DNA of 59,742 nucleotides from Bdellovibrionales bacterium (GTDB lineage: Bacteria > Bdellovibrionota > UBA1018 > CAIMNF01), in contig JAFEAO010000006.1 of NCBI GenBank assembly GCA_018266375.1, forward strand, positions 286,930 to 346,671, read 5' to 3'. The notes under the pieces are model-generated. The model made no database searches. It was not told the origin of the DNA and saw only the letters and a list, made by a program, of their open reading frames with translations. The stretch's first letter is position 1; the number at the start of each line of letters is the position of its first letter. Position numbers and translations under genes: made by a program. This document shows, in pieces, positions 17,914 through 27,134 of this stretch.

Positions 17914-18629
17914 GTGCGCGCCTCCGGTTCTTTCTTCGATCCGAGATGGAAGGCATTTGCATAGATAAACCGCTTGATCTCTGCATCCTGGCTGTCGCGG
18001 ACTTGATCCGGGCTGCCGAGAATCCGGAGACGCTGATGATTGCAAAATGCGATGGTATCCGAGATCTGATACGCGCGTTGGAGATCGTTCGTGACCATCA
18101 TGAGTGTGGTTTTATTTTTGCGGTGGAGATCCAAGATCAAATCCGCGATCGAGCGCGATGTGATCGGATCGAGGCCCGCGGTGGGTTCGTCGTACAAAAT
18201 GACTTCGGGCTCGATAATGAGCGCGCGCGCGATGCCCAGACGTTTTTGCATCCCGCCCGAGATTTCGTCCGGGTGGAGGTCGGCGGCATGAGCGAGTCCG
18301 ACGGCATCCAGCATGGCCATCGACCGTTCGGTCGCGACACTGCCCTCGATGCCGAGCGTCTCGGCGAGCGGGATCAATAAGTTTTCAAGGATAGTGAACG
18401 AATCGAAAAGCGCGTTTTTTTGAAACAGCATGCTGACTTTATCGGATTGCACCGTTACGGTACCTGCGGATGGCGTGATCAAGCCCGCGACCAGCTTCAA
18501 GAGGACGCTTTTACCTTTTCCGGAGGGACCGACGATCGTAAACGCGGATTGCTTCGGAATTGTGACCGAGACCTCGTCCAAAATGGTTCGATTTTTAAAT
18601 TGAAGGCGGACCTGGTCGAGTTGAATCAC
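17910..18629 (-). CDS. MCE-type ABC ATPase lacking the switch histidine
   Basis: A 239-residue ABC ATPase of the MlaF type. Walker A is GPSGKGKS (34-41), the Q-loop Gln70, the signature a perfect SGGMQ (124-128) and Walker B ILYDEP (Asp147, Glu148). The H-loop, usually SHD or THD, reads VTND, with Asn181 in place of histidine; I checked this in the DNA. The GTG start at 18629 lies 18 bases after the holB stop, near AAGGGTGAC. The missing histidine and the neighbour's missing signature would leave one normal and one degenerate nucleotide site in a heterodimer. Confidence 0.9.
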   Translation of the reverse strand: MIQLDQVRLQFKNRTILDEVSVTIPKQSAFTIVGPSGKGKSVLLKLVAGLITPSAGTVTVQSDKVSMLFQKNALFDSFTILENLLIPLAETLGIEGSVATERSMAMLDAVGLAHAADLHPDEISGGMQKRLGIARALIIEPEVILYDEPTAGLDPITSRSIADLILDLHRKNKTTLMMVTNDLQRAYQISDTIAFCNHQRLRILGSPDQVRDSQDAEIKRFIYANAFHLGSKKEPEART

Positions 18630-18647
18630 ACAGCCATTTTGTCACCC

Positions 18648-19712
18648 TTAAAGGATGGATTCAAGCAAAGGAATCAGGGTTTGCTGCGCCAAAAGCTTTG
18701 AATTCAAGGTGAGCGTCGCAAAGCGGCGGTTCTCGGCGATTCGCGATAAAATCGATTCGATTTGAGCGGGTTGAAGACGCTTGGCTTCGGACCACTGTTT
18801 TAGGAACTCTTTTTGATCCTGATGAATCCAAGGGTGCGATCCGGAGACATTGTTCATCATCAAGTCATGAAAAATCGACTCCAACAGGTCAAATCCGAGG
18901 ATCATGCTTCGCTGGCTTGCGGACATGCCTTCGACCACTTTCATCCATTCCTGAGCCGGATTCGAGAGTAGACCCAAGAGTTGTTCGCGGAGTTTCCAGG
19001 TCTCTTCGTCCTGGAACAATTGTGCCCGGCGGATCGAGCCCATCCCCGCGCGAGCCGCGACTTCCGCGCGCTTGGCCTGGAACTCCAGGCCCTTGGATTC
19101 CTTTAAAATTTCGTAGATCTGCTTTTCCGCGAGCGGCTGCATGCGGATCTCAAGACAGCGGGACAAGATCGTCGGAAGCAGTCGCGACGAATCCGCCGCG
19201 GTGAGGATAAAGATCCAGTTGCGTGGCGGTTCTTCGAGCATTTTCAAAATCGAGTTTGCCGCCGGAATCGTCATGCGATCCGCATCGGCGATCACGACGA
19301 CTTTGAACGGTTCTTCGGTCGCACCCATGCCGAGTTTGGTTTTGAGTTCGCGAAAGGCTTCGATTTTGTGCGTTCCCAAGCGTTCTTCGTCGTTGGATTC
19401 GGGTTCGAACCAATATAAATCCAGCCACTGATCCATCGCCGCGCGCTTGCAGGATTTGCATTTGCCGCAAGGCGCTTGGCCGGTTTTGCCGTTACCGGAT
19501 TCTTCGTTATTGGCGAACACACTTTCGTCGCAAAAAAGCGCGTGAAGCAAGTGCAGCACCATCGATTTTTTGCCGACGCCGTCGATACCGGTAAAAAGCA
19601 AAGTCGAGTGAATTTTTTGCTCGCGCGCGAAGCGATCGATGAGTGGCTCGATGCGCGACTGATGCGCTTCGAGCAGGACTTGCGAAATCGGGAGCTTCGG
19701 CGATTTGCTCAC
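18648..19712 (-). CDS. holB: DNA polymerase III delta-prime subunit
   Basis: Delta-prime is the stator of the clamp loader that places the beta clamp on DNA. The product (354 residues) has a P-loop-like GIDGVGKKSM and the four-cysteine zinc module (LFCDES and CGKCKSCK). It also has a sensor region ADADRMTIPAANSILKMLEEPP and the SRC motif at LSRCLEIRM. The GTG at 19712 overlaps the tmk TGA (GTGA), which fixes the start; longer forms run back into tmk. The tmk-holB pairing is common in bacteria and supports the assignment over DnaX. Confidence 0.92.
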   Translation of the reverse strand: MSKSPKLPISQVLLEAHQSRIEPLIDRFAREQKIHSTLLFTGIDGVGKKSMVLHLLHALFCDESVFANNEESGNGKTGQAPCGKCKSCKRAAMDQWLDLYWFEPESNDEERLGTHKIEAFRELKTKLGMGATEEPFKVVVIADADRMTIPAANSILKMLEEPPRNWIFILTAADSSRLLPTILSRCLEIRMQPLAEKQIYEILKESKGLEFQAKRAEVAARAGMGSIRRAQLFQDEETWKLREQLLGLLSNPAQEWMKVVEGMSASQRSMILGFDLLESIFHDLMMNNVSGSHPWIHQDQKEFLKQWSEAKRLQPAQIESILSRIAENRRFATLTLNSKLLAQQTLIPLLESIL

Positions 19713-20341
19713 TTCTTCTTGCCTTTCGCCGCTTGTGCTTTGAGAGCTTGCGCCTTTTCGACGATCGCGTGGATAGCAAGCGCGCAAACCCCTTCGGGAT
19801 CAACGTCCTCAACCGGGATCACTTCAAAGCGTTTCGGGTTTTTTTTGGCGAGTGCAAGGTACGCCTTGCGCACTTTATTCTGGAAGGCGATGCCTTCGGC
19901 TTCGAATTTGTTCGGATCTTTTGCCCGAGCCAAGCCTACCTCAACCGGAAGGTCGAGAACGATCGTGATATCGGGTTCGCGCCCCTCGGTTGCGAATTCG
20001 TTAAGCTTGATGATCATCTTTGTATCCAGGCCGCGAGCGGCGCCTTGATAAGCGAGCGTCGAATCGGTAAAGCGATCGCAGAGCACCCACTTTTTATCGC
20101 GAAGAGCGGGTTCGATGACTTTCTTGTAATGCTCGGCGCGCGCTGCTTCGTACAAAAAAAGTTCGGTCAGAGGTTCCATCGACTGATGGAGAATGATGTT
20201 CCGGATGTTCTCCGCCACGGTAATCCCGCCCGGTTCACGCGTGACGACAACATGCTTGCCGGACTCGCGGAGATCCTGGGCTAGATTTTGGATGAGGGTG
20301 GATTTTCCACAGCCCTCAGTCCCTTCAAACGTGATGAACAT
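19709..20341 (-). CDS. tmk: Thymidylate kinase
   Basis: Tmk phosphorylates dTMP to dTDP with ATP. The product (210 residues) has the P-loop FEGTEGCGKST (5-15), the DRF motif in CDRFTDSTLAYQGAARGL (the family DRY/DRx arginine) and a Lys-rich C-terminus. It heads the run tmk-holB-MCE transporter-lepB, and the GYF-domain gene lies 75 bases upstream on the same strand. Confidence 0.95.
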   Translation of the reverse strand: MFITFEGTEGCGKSTLIQNLAQDLRESGKHVVVTREPGGITVAENIRNIILHQSMEPLTELFLYEAARAEHYKKVIEPALRDKKWVLCDRFTDSTLAYQGAARGLDTKMIIKLNEFATEGREPDITIVLDLPVEVGLARAKDPNKFEAEGIAFQNKVRKAYLALAKKNPKRFEVIPVEDVDPEGVCALAIHAIVEKAQALKAQAAKGKKK

Positions 20342-20416
20342 AAGGCTAAAGGTGTCTCAAATATAGGGTAATCTCGTCAACAAATGTGTGGTGCGCCAAG
20401 ATTAGAAGCTGTGCGG

Positions 20417-21670
20417 TTAGTAATTCACCGCAGGCTGATTTGGGTTTTGAGCGGGCTTATAGGGGTTCGGATATTTGCCCGGAGGAGCGTCATAATCGTC
20501 GCCCTCATAAGCGGCCCCGCCGCCAATATCGCCGTCTGGCGGGTTCAAATAGTCCTCGTCCGTTCGGATCTCGTCGCCACCGCCATTATTGCGGTTATCT
20601 GAATTTCTCATCTCTTCTTTGAGAGCCTTGAGCTCCAAAAGTTCTTTCTTCAGATCTTTTAATTCCTGCGCGTCTTTCTCGTTCATCGGGTGAGCGGCCT
20701 GCGCCGGGACGCTTTTATTAATCGTTTGCACCATCGATTTCGGTGACATCGGAGTCGCGTTGTTGTTGTTCACGACAGGTTTTTCAACCCTGCCTTTGAT
20801 CGTGATCTTGTCGGTGCTGCGATCGACCACTTCATACTTCGGCTCGACTTTTGCCGGAGCGGTGAGATTCTTTTCGGTCGCAACCGGTTGAGGCGGTGGC
20901 GTCGAACTTTGTTGAAAAAGTTGTCCGAGCAAGAAACCGGGGATCATGATCAAAAGGCCGATTACAACTGTACGCATCACCGAACTGTTCGATGACTTTT
21001 TCGAAGAAGCTTTGTGATCCTTTTCATGTGCCGGGCTCGAATGATGGTGACGATACTGATGGGAGGCCTTTTCTTTTTCCTTGGCTTCGCGCTTTTGCTT
21101 CGTATTTTGAAGCATGTCGTACATCTCGGCCATCGGATCGCGTTTGGTGGCGGGTTCTTTATGAATGGGCTCAAGCACGACTGTTGCGGCCTTGTTTACC
21201 GGTTCAAGAATCGGTGCTGCAGGTGAGATTTCAATCGCGGGTGGAACTTCGGCCGGAGGCTGCGCCTTTTCGGGAGCGTTCAAAACCTGAATGACTTCTT
21301 CGATTTCGTCCGGAGTGGCCTCGGGATTCAAGTCCACCGCGCCGACCTCATTGGTCGCGGGAGCCGCCGGTGGCGTCGACTTTTCGCGCAGATCGTTCCA
21401 CGGAATTTCGTGAGGGTTTTTTTTAGGATCGGTCGCCGCCGGCGGCGTCGGTTTGGAATCCGGAATGTAAGATTTTTTTTCGGTCGGGCTCGAGAGCTTG
21501 GCCTGTTCGAGGCGCCACTCGAGAACGGTGATCCAAGGTTGGTCTTTGAGGCTACTCGAAATACGGTGGTGCGGAAGAACTTCTCCTTCCGCAACTAATC
21601 CTAATACTTCAGGGGTTTGATAGGGGCCAGACCGGACACCGTCCAGGTCCAGAAACCACTTCTGAGCCAT
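20417..21670 (-). CDS. GYF_2-domain protein with one membrane segment and a coiled coil
   Basis: A 417-residue protein. Residues 1-55 form a GYF_2-type (DUF4339-like) domain: WFLDLDGVRSGPYQTPEVLG, then PWITVLEW, a fold that often binds proline-rich peptides. A long Pro/Ala/Glu-rich region and a His/Lys/Ser-rich basic patch (about 190-220) follow. A transmembrane helix lies near 228-250 (VVIGLLIMIPGFLLGQLF), then a charged coiled coil (ELKDLKKELLELKALKEEM). The tail is rich in Asp, Gly, Pro and Asn. The GYF domain should be cytoplasmic. I know no precise function; scaffold or motility-associated roles are guesses. Confidence 0.8.
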   Translation of the reverse strand: MAQKWFLDLDGVRSGPYQTPEVLGLVAEGEVLPHHRISSSLKDQPWITVLEWRLEQAKLSSPTEKKSYIPDSKPTPPAATDPKKNPHEIPWNDLREKSTPPAAPATNEVGAVDLNPEATPDEIEEVIQVLNAPEKAQPPAEVPPAIEISPAAPILEPVNKAATVVLEPIHKEPATKRDPMAEMYDMLQNTKQKREAKEKEKASHQYRHHHSSPAHEKDHKASSKKSSNSSVMRTVVIGLLIMIPGFLLGQLFQQSSTPPPQPVATEKNLTAPAKVEPKYEVVDRSTDKITIKGRVEKPVVNNNNATPMSPKSMVQTINKSVPAQAAHPMNEKDAQELKDLKKELLELKALKEEMRNSDNRNNGGGDEIRTDEDYLNPPDGDIGGGAAYEGDDYDAPPGKYPNPYKPAQNPNQPAVNY

Positions 21671-21717
21671 ACTTTAAGTGTAGCAGATGTTTTTGCGCGC
21701 GAGTCGCGCCCCCGAAT

Positions 21718-21754
21718 AAAAAACACCCACTGCAGTATTCTACAGTGAGTGTTT
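21718..21754 (-). terminator. Rho-independent terminator after the outer-membrane protein gene
   Basis: A 12-base stem with one mismatch (21721-21732 with 21743-21754) and a 10-base loop is followed on the minus strand by a run of T residues that includes the stem foot. It lies 30 bases beyond the stop of the gene ending at 21785. Confidence 0.8.
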
Positions 21755-21784
21755 AAAGTTTGACGCTGTCGCGGACGTTCTTGA

Positions 21785-22633
21785 CTAAAGAAGCGCGCCG
21801 GTAAGGACCACGTTCAATGCCATGTTTTTGGTCATCGATGCGTTGTTTTTGCCCATGTCCAGGAATTCAGTCGCGAGGAACGGGTTAACCGTCCAGCCTT
21901 TCACGAAATCCCAGCTAAAGCCGAGGTCAAGTTCACTCATATCGAAGTAAGCTGCACGGTCACGTTGGCTGACGATTTCCGGATAGTAACCGAAAGTGAT
22001 CGCAGTGTTACCAGTGAGTTGGTAAGTACCTTCGAAGTTGCCGCAAAGAAGGTTGCTCAATGCTTTAGATGATGCAGCCGCATCATTGTAGAAGTAGTGA
22101 ATGTATTGCGGGTAAATCGCGAGGTTGAAACGAGAGTTTTTCGGAGTGATGTTCAACGTTGGCAGGAGCTCTGGGCTCGGCAACATCGCTTGATTATGGT
22201 TCTTCCGGCTTGTCGGAAGAACCGCACGGGTCAGCATGTTGAATTGCAAAACATCGTCTTTATAGATGTTTTTGACGTTGTTAAATAAGCGCCAAGAAGC
22301 GTTGGCCGCATCCATTCCGTCACTCTGGAAAACGACGTTGAAGCGAGCTTGCAAGCCGACGTCGACGTTATCACTAAGGTTGGCCTTGATCGATGGACGG
22401 TTATCCAAATACGGAATCGCTCCGTTGTAGATTCTGCCGTCGTCGTTTTTGATTGCAGGACCGTACATGATCCCGAGGTAATTGACGTTGACGAGCGGTT
22501 TCGCTGCAGGTGCCTCTGCAACGCTAGATGCTGCCGGAGCAGCGACAGTGGCAGAAGAAGTTTGAGCAAAAGCGGTACCGTAAAATTGACTCGCTGCAAT
22601 TATTGCGGCTAACATAACTGATCTTGTTTTCAT
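21785..22633 (-). CDS. Putative outer-membrane protein, unknown function
   Basis: A 282-residue exported protein. The signal peptide is MKTRSVMLAAIIAASQFYGTAFA, followed by an Ala/Pro/Ser-rich spacer. About 240 residues of alternating pattern with many aromatic residues (NVNYLGIMYGPAIKNDD, FNLAIYPQYIHYFYND, ITFGYYPEIVSQ) end in a hydrophobic strand (MALNVVLTGALL), as in outer-membrane barrels. The ATG at 22633 is set by AAGGGGG about eight bases upstream; an in-frame GTG ten codons earlier would run through the ribosome site. It is monocistronic, with its own terminator. Confidence 0.75.
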   Translation of the reverse strand: MKTRSVMLAAIIAASQFYGTAFAQTSSATVAAPAASSVAEAPAAKPLVNVNYLGIMYGPAIKNDDGRIYNGAIPYLDNRPSIKANLSDNVDVGLQARFNVVFQSDGMDAANASWRLFNNVKNIYKDDVLQFNMLTRAVLPTSRKNHNQAMLPSPELLPTLNITPKNSRFNLAIYPQYIHYFYNDAAASSKALSNLLCGNFEGTYQLTGNTAITFGYYPEIVSQRDRAAYFDMSELDLGFSWDFVKGWTVNPFLATEFLDMGKNNASMTKNMALNVVLTGALL

Positions 22634-22877
22634 TTCGAAAACCCCCTTGGTTGGATTCGACACTGAACAAATCGCATTTGATAGTCAAAAAGAAAAACGA
22701 GATTTTTGACATAGATAAAGCACCTGTAGCGACACGGACTTAATGCACAGCAAAATAAAAATATTTACATTTTGTGTAATATAAAAGTTTAAAAAGAGCT
22801 CTTTTGGGCTCAAAATGACTCTTCTTTGTAATTTTTACTCATTGACGTGATCTTAACAGCTGTCAAAAACACAACAG
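22634..22877. other. AT-rich intergenic region upstream of the outer-membrane protein gene
   Basis: About 240 bases without a gene. It is strongly AT-rich between 22740 and 22860 and must hold the promoter of the minus-strand outer-membrane gene. A TTGACT hexamer on the minus strand near 22690 is the best -35 candidate, but I see no convincing -10 at the right distance. The leader could be long. Nothing else recognisable. Confidence 0.4.
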
Positions 22878-22880
22878 AAA

Positions 22881-22907
22881 AAGCCCGAGTGGATGCCACT
22901 CGGGCTT
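22881..22907 (-). terminator. Rho-independent terminator after pnp
   Basis: A perfect 12-base stem (22881-22892 with 22896-22907) with a three-base loop is followed on the minus strand by TTTCTG and a later T run. It lies about 50 bases past the pnp stop. Confidence 0.85.
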
Positions 22908-22958
22908 AAAAATAGACTTATTTGTGAGAAAACCGTCACCCGTAAGGGTGACAAACGA

Positions 22959-25262
22959 TCAGTTGCGAGGAGCGCGATCACCGCCGCCACCTGGGCCGCG
23001 ACCGCCGCCACCTGGACCACGGCCGCTACCACCGCGATTTCCGCCGCCGTAACCGCCACCACCGCCGCCGCGTCCACCACGATCGCCACCGCGACCCCCG
23101 CTTGGACGATCGCCACGGGGTTCACGTGGAGGAGGTGGGACATATCCTTCCGGCGGAGTCATGAGTGCCTTGCGAGACAAGCGCACTTTACCTTGAGGGT
23201 CGACTTCGAGTACTTTCACTTGCACCATGTCGCCTTCTTTCAGGACGTCAGACACATTGTTGATCCGCTCGTAAGCGATTTCAGAAATGTGCAGGAGACC
23301 GTCTTGATTCGGAAGAACGCCGATGAATGCGCCGAAATCCGTGATCTTTTTAACCGGACCGGTGTAAACTGCGCCGACTTCAACAACTGCGATGATGTTT
23401 TGAATCATCTCGATTGCTTTCTTAGCGGCAGCCGAGTCGTTTGAAGCAACTGAACAGGTGCCGTCGTCTTCGATGTTAACCTTCGCGCCGGTTTTCGCGA
23501 TGATGTCTTTAATGACTTTACCGCTTGGACCGATCACCGCGCCGATCATATCGACCGGTACTTTAATGGTGGTGATGCGTGGGGCGTTTTCGTTGAGTTC
23601 AACGCGTGGCTGAGAAATCGCTTTCGCCATTTCGCCCAAAATGTGGAGGCGGCCTTGATGAGCTTGCTCGAGAGCCTGCTTCATGATGGCTTCGTCGACG
23701 CCTTCGATTTTGATATCCATTTGGATCCCGGTCACGCCGTCCTTGGTTCCGGCAACTTTGAAATCCATATCGCCCAAGTGGTCTTCGTCGCCGAGAATAT
23801 CGGAGAGAACCGCCACGCGGCTGCCTTCTTTGATGAGGCCCATCGCGATACCCGCGACTGGTTTTGGATAAGGAACGCCGGCATCCATGAGAGCCATCGA
23901 GCATGAACAAACGGTACCCATTGAAGATGAACCGTTTGATTCAAGAGTCTCAGCCACCAAGCGAATGGTGTAAGGGAAATCGTCGAAGTTAGGCAACATC
24001 GCCGAGATCGAGCGTTCAGCGAGAGCGCCGTGACCGATCTCACGACGTGAAGTCCCGCCGAAACGGCCGGTTTCGCCGACCGAGTATGGAGGGAAGTTGT
24101 AGTGGAGCATGAATTTCTTCATGGTGTTTTCGTAGATGGTGTCGACGATTTGCTCGTCGTCAGCAGTGCCGAGAGTGGCAACCGACAACACTTGCGTCTC
24201 ACCGCGGGTGAAGAGGGATGAGCCGTGCACTTTTGGCAACACGCCGGCTTCGCACACGATCGGGCGAATGGTCTTGGTGTCGCGTCCGTCGATACGGATC
24301 TTGTCGGAGAGAATCATCTCGCGCATCAGGTTGTACTGAAGAAGCTCGAACAGGCGAGCGACTTCTTTTTCTTTCGCTGCTGCCGCTTCTTTATCCGCTT
24401 TCTTCATGTCTTCGGTCACGAGAGCAGTAATGGTTTTTTTCTTGGTGTCTTTGATCGAAGAGTAGCGAATTGCCTTTTCTTTGGTGCGGAGAGCTTTGAC
24501 GAGGTCTGCTTTCGCGAGACCTTCGATTTGCTTCACGAGAGAAGCGTCGTTCTCGAGTGGTTTAAATTCGCGCTTCGGCACGCCCGCTTTTTTGCGGAGG
24601 TCTTCGATGATGGCGCAAACTTTTTTTACTTCTTCGTGGCCGAGGAGGATTGCTTTCAAGCAGTCCGCTTCGGAAGCTTCTTTGGCTCCGCCTTCGATCA
24701 TCATGATGGCTTTTGCGGTACCGGAGACGACGATATCGAGATCGGTCTCTTCTTGCATCTGCTTGAAAGTCGGGTTGATCACGAACTGGCCGTTAATGCG
24801 GCTCGCGCGCACGGTTGCGGTCGGTCCGTTGAACGGAACGTCAGACAAATGGAGCGCGGCGCCCGCGCCGATTGCTGCCGCCATCTCGACGTCGGCTTCG
24901 AGGTCGGTTGCCATGATCGTTGCGATCACTTGAGTGTCGCAATAGTAACCTTCCGGGAAAAGCGGACGGTTCGGACGGTCGATGATACGGGCCGACAAAG
25001 TCGCTTCAGTCGTCGGACGGCCTTCGCGTTTGTGGAACGAGCCTGGGATCTTACCGGCGGAGTAGTGACGTTCAGCGAACTCAACGGTGAGTGGCATGAA
25101 GTCGATCCCTGGCTTTGGATCTTTAGCGGAGCAAACGGTAACGAGCACGCGGCTGTTGCCGTAAGATACGAATACCGAAGCACCGGCTTGCTTTGCGAGG
25201 CGACCGGTTTCGAGGGTCAGAGTTTTTCCACCGAGCGTGGTGGAGACGGTTTGAATGTTCAT
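22959..25262 (-). CDS. pnp: Polyribonucleotide nucleotidyltransferase with RGG tail
   Basis: PNPase degrades RNA 3' to 5' by phosphorolysis. The product (767 residues) has two RNase PH domains joined by a helical domain; blocks such as [20 protein letters not shown] and [18 protein letters not shown] are diagnostic. A KH domain follows ([16 protein letters not shown]), then an S1 domain ([19 protein letters not shown]). The last 55-60 residues are an unusual Arg/Gly-rich tail with repeated RGG, GGG and GRGPGGG units, absent from the 711-residue E. coli enzyme. AAAGGGG precedes the ATG. rpsO lies just upstream, the classic rpsO-pnp order. Confidence 0.97.
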   Translation of the reverse strand: MNIQTVSTTLGGKTLTLETGRLAKQAGASVFVSYGNSRVLVTVCSAKDPKPGIDFMPLTVEFAERHYSAGKIPGSFHKREGRPTTEATLSARIIDRPNRPLFPEGYYCDTQVIATIMATDLEADVEMAAAIGAGAALHLSDVPFNGPTATVRASRINGQFVINPTFKQMQEETDLDIVVSGTAKAIMMIEGGAKEASEADCLKAILLGHEEVKKVCAIIEDLRKKAGVPKREFKPLENDASLVKQIEGLAKADLVKALRTKEKAIRYSSIKDTKKKTITALVTEDMKKADKEAAAAKEKEVARLFELLQYNLMREMILSDKIRIDGRDTKTIRPIVCEAGVLPKVHGSSLFTRGETQVLSVATLGTADDEQIVDTIYENTMKKFMLHYNFPPYSVGETGRFGGTSRREIGHGALAERSISAMLPNFDDFPYTIRLVAETLESNGSSSMGTVCSCSMALMDAGVPYPKPVAGIAMGLIKEGSRVAVLSDILGDEDHLGDMDFKVAGTKDGVTGIQMDIKIEGVDEAIMKQALEQAHQGRLHILGEMAKAISQPRVELNENAPRITTIKVPVDMIGAVIGPSGKVIKDIIAKTGAKVNIEDDGTCSVASNDSAAAKKAIEMIQNIIAVVEVGAVYTGPVKKITDFGAFIGVLPNQDGLLHISEIAYERINNVSDVLKEGDMVQVKVLEVDPQGKVRLSRKALMTPPEGYVPPPPREPRGDRPSGGRGGDRGGRGGGGGGYGGGNRGGSGRGPGGGGRGPGGGGDRAPRN

Positions 25263-25408
25263 AGTTTCCCCTTTATAAAAAAATTTTAAAAGTTTGAGTT
25301 TGGTCGGACTAATCCCTGGAATCTGTTTGGCTCAGCTCAGATACACGCGTAGCTGGTACTGCAGGTAAAATACTGAGGCAAAAATTCCGGACGGGTCTAA
25401 CGATGTAA

Positions 25409-25711
25409 TTACTTACGAAGGTCGAGCTTCGTGAGGGTTTCTGAGTACAGCTTCTCGTCTTTTTTCTTGAGATAATTCAAGAGACGGCGGCGTTGGCCGA
25501 CCATCTTGAGAAGACCGAGACGTGAGTGATGATCTTTGGAGTGCTTCTGAAAGTGTGGAGCAAGTTCAGTGATTTTGTTGGTGAGAAGAGCAATTTGAAC
25601 AACGGTAGACCCGCTGTCGGTACCAGAAGTGCCGTGTGCTTTTACGAGTGCGGCTTTCTTTGCTTTGGTTTCAGTTTTGCGGGCAACGCCCATAGCTTGA
25701 GCTAGTTTCAT
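25409..25711 (-). CDS. rpsO: 30S ribosomal protein S15
   Basis: S15 binds the central domain of 16S rRNA and helps start 30S assembly. The product has 100 residues against the usual 89. The core is typical: GTSGTDSGSTVVQIALLTNKI, HFQKHSKDHHSRLGLLKMVGQRRRLLNYL. The extra N-terminal residues MKLAQAMGVARKTETKAKK are supported by AAGGAA upstream of the first ATG; an internal ATG six codons later would still leave an extension. The 146-base gap to pnp holds no gene. Confidence 0.96.
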   Translation of the reverse strand: MKLAQAMGVARKTETKAKKAALVKAHGTSGTDSGSTVVQIALLTNKITELAPHFQKHSKDHHSRLGLLKMVGQRRRLLNYLKKKDEKLYSETLTKLDLRK

Positions 25712-25808
25712 TCTTTATTTCCTTATTTTTATATACACCCTGGTTAACACAGACCGACAATTTCTGTAAAGATAAAGATATTGTTGAGGTCTTCAATCGG
25801 GTACGAAA

Positions 25809-26975
25809 TCAATGGGATTCGTTCACCACCGGCTCAGAACTCGCAATCGAATCACCTGGCGGCGGAAGTTGGTTTTCGAAGTTGTGGGAGCAGCGGTTAA
25901 AGGTTTTCCTGCCCCAGGCCAAAACCCGTTTCAACCCTCGGTCAAACTTGTCGACAGCTTTGCCGAACTGAACCGGCCATTTCTTGATCGCGATGATCGT
26001 TGCCGCGTAATATCCCAGCAGGAGCGCGCCGCTCATCGTGAATTCGTAAACATTGGTTTGATAAAGAACCGGTAGCAAATTGTGTTGCATCAAATCTAAA
26101 GAACTGAGGACTTGGCCGACAAATCCCGTATAGAAGTTTACCTTGGCCTTCAATTCCAGGTTGGTCGCGTAGGCTTTTTCGGCCGCCATGGTAAGTGGAA
26201 TATCGCCGGCAGCCGACATGATGCTGTTGATCCCGATGTTAACCTGGGTCTCAGTCGAGAGCCAGCTCGAAGGGTGTTGGATGAGCTTAAAGGCCTGCGA
26301 AGTCACGTAATCCCACAGTGTTTGCCGGGCCAGATTCGTGGTGGCGGAAACCGTTTCGCCCGGGTGTTTAATGCTCGAGGCCCAGAGATATTGGAAAGCG
26401 GTGTTACGGACGGTCGCTTTATAAGACAGCCAGCTCTGAGCGGCGAGTAAGCCCGCAGCGTTTGCAATGGGAGTGTCGCCGGCAGTAATGATCATCGCCG
26501 TATAGAGACCGGTTTCAAAAAAGGTCGAGACGATTCCATAATGGAGATCGGTAGCGCGGCGAAGGCGGTCTGGGTGCTTGAACGCTAATCTATAGACATC
26601 GCCTAAGCGTTTTAAAAGACCTTTCTTTTGGCGAATCTCAACGGTGGGAGTGCCCGTGGTCTCAACTGCTTCACGCAGCTGTTCGAGCGCATCGGATTCG
26701 CTCGGATTCCTGCTTTGTTCGATTTCGCGGTAGAAAGCGACGTGATCGAGGCCAAGAGAGCGAACTTGTCCTAAGAAGTCCGGGTTATCGCGTGGCGACT
26801 CGTTAAAGAGGGTAATGACGGTGGTAACGGGTTTGCCGCCATCGTCGATCGTAAATTGGTAGCTCTCGCCACCGGTCTCCTGGGTTGTAGTCCTGGCTTG
26901 GGCAGCATAAACGTTTGGTGCGTGTACGCAGCTCAATATGAGGAATAGCAACGCTAGTTCTCTCAGATATCTCAT
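25809..26975 (-). CDS. Exported or membrane protein of unknown family
   Basis: A 388-residue protein with a signal peptide (MRYLRELALLFLILSCVHAPNVYA). A soluble part follows (to about residue 130), then several moderately hydrophobic stretches (FFETGLYTAMIITAG, LPVLYQTNVYEFTMSGALLLGYYAATIIAI). A basic, cytosol-like end and an acidic tail close it. The two GDTPIANAAG / GDIPLTMAAE segments look like an internal repeat, about 95 residues apart, so the hydrophobic region may be a duplicated unit. I do not recognise the family. It is followed downstream by rpsO about 100 bases away, apparently by chance. Confidence 0.65.
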   Translation of the reverse strand: MRYLRELALLFLILSCVHAPNVYAAQARTTTQETGGESYQFTIDDGGKPVTTVITLFNESPRDNPDFLGQVRSLGLDHVAFYREIEQSRNPSESDALEQLREAVETTGTPTVEIRQKKGLLKRLGDVYRLAFKHPDRLRRATDLHYGIVSTFFETGLYTAMIITAGDTPIANAAGLLAAQSWLSYKATVRNTAFQYLWASSIKHPGETVSATTNLARQTLWDYVTSQAFKLIQHPSSWLSTETQVNIGINSIMSAAGDIPLTMAAEKAYATNLELKAKVNFYTGFVGQVLSSLDLMQHNLLPVLYQTNVYEFTMSGALLLGYYAATIIAIKKWPVQFGKAVDKFDRGLKRVLAWGRKTFNRCSHNFENQLPPPGDSIASSEPVVNESH

Positions 26976-27120
26976 TCTCAGGACGAGTTTTTACACTTAT
27001 TTCGTTTAATGCGCAAACGAATTATTACACGGGAGTACAATACTTGATTGTTTTGCTTTGCTGATGAACGGACGGACTCGTCAAAATAATCCCATCTTTC
27101 GAAGGTACTTTTTGCCGATC

Positions 27121-27126
27121 TATAAT
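27121..27126 (+). promoter_or_regulatory. Consensus -10 box of the small gene at 27135
   Basis: A perfect TATAAT ends eight bases before the ATG at 27135. The -35 at 17 bases is weak (TTCGAA, 27098-27103). No ribosome site is possible in so short a leader. Confidence 0.45.
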
Positions 27127-27134
27127 TAGAGTGT

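Noticed and set aside
22959..23130. A Gly-rich tandem repeat as a DNA repeat or CRISPR-like array
   Set aside because: The repeats are short, irregular codon runs in frame with pnp and encode its RGG tail.
24225..25289. A 354-codon open frame opposite pnp
   Set aside because: Antisense shadow; composition rich in Phe, Arg and His and no recognisable domain.
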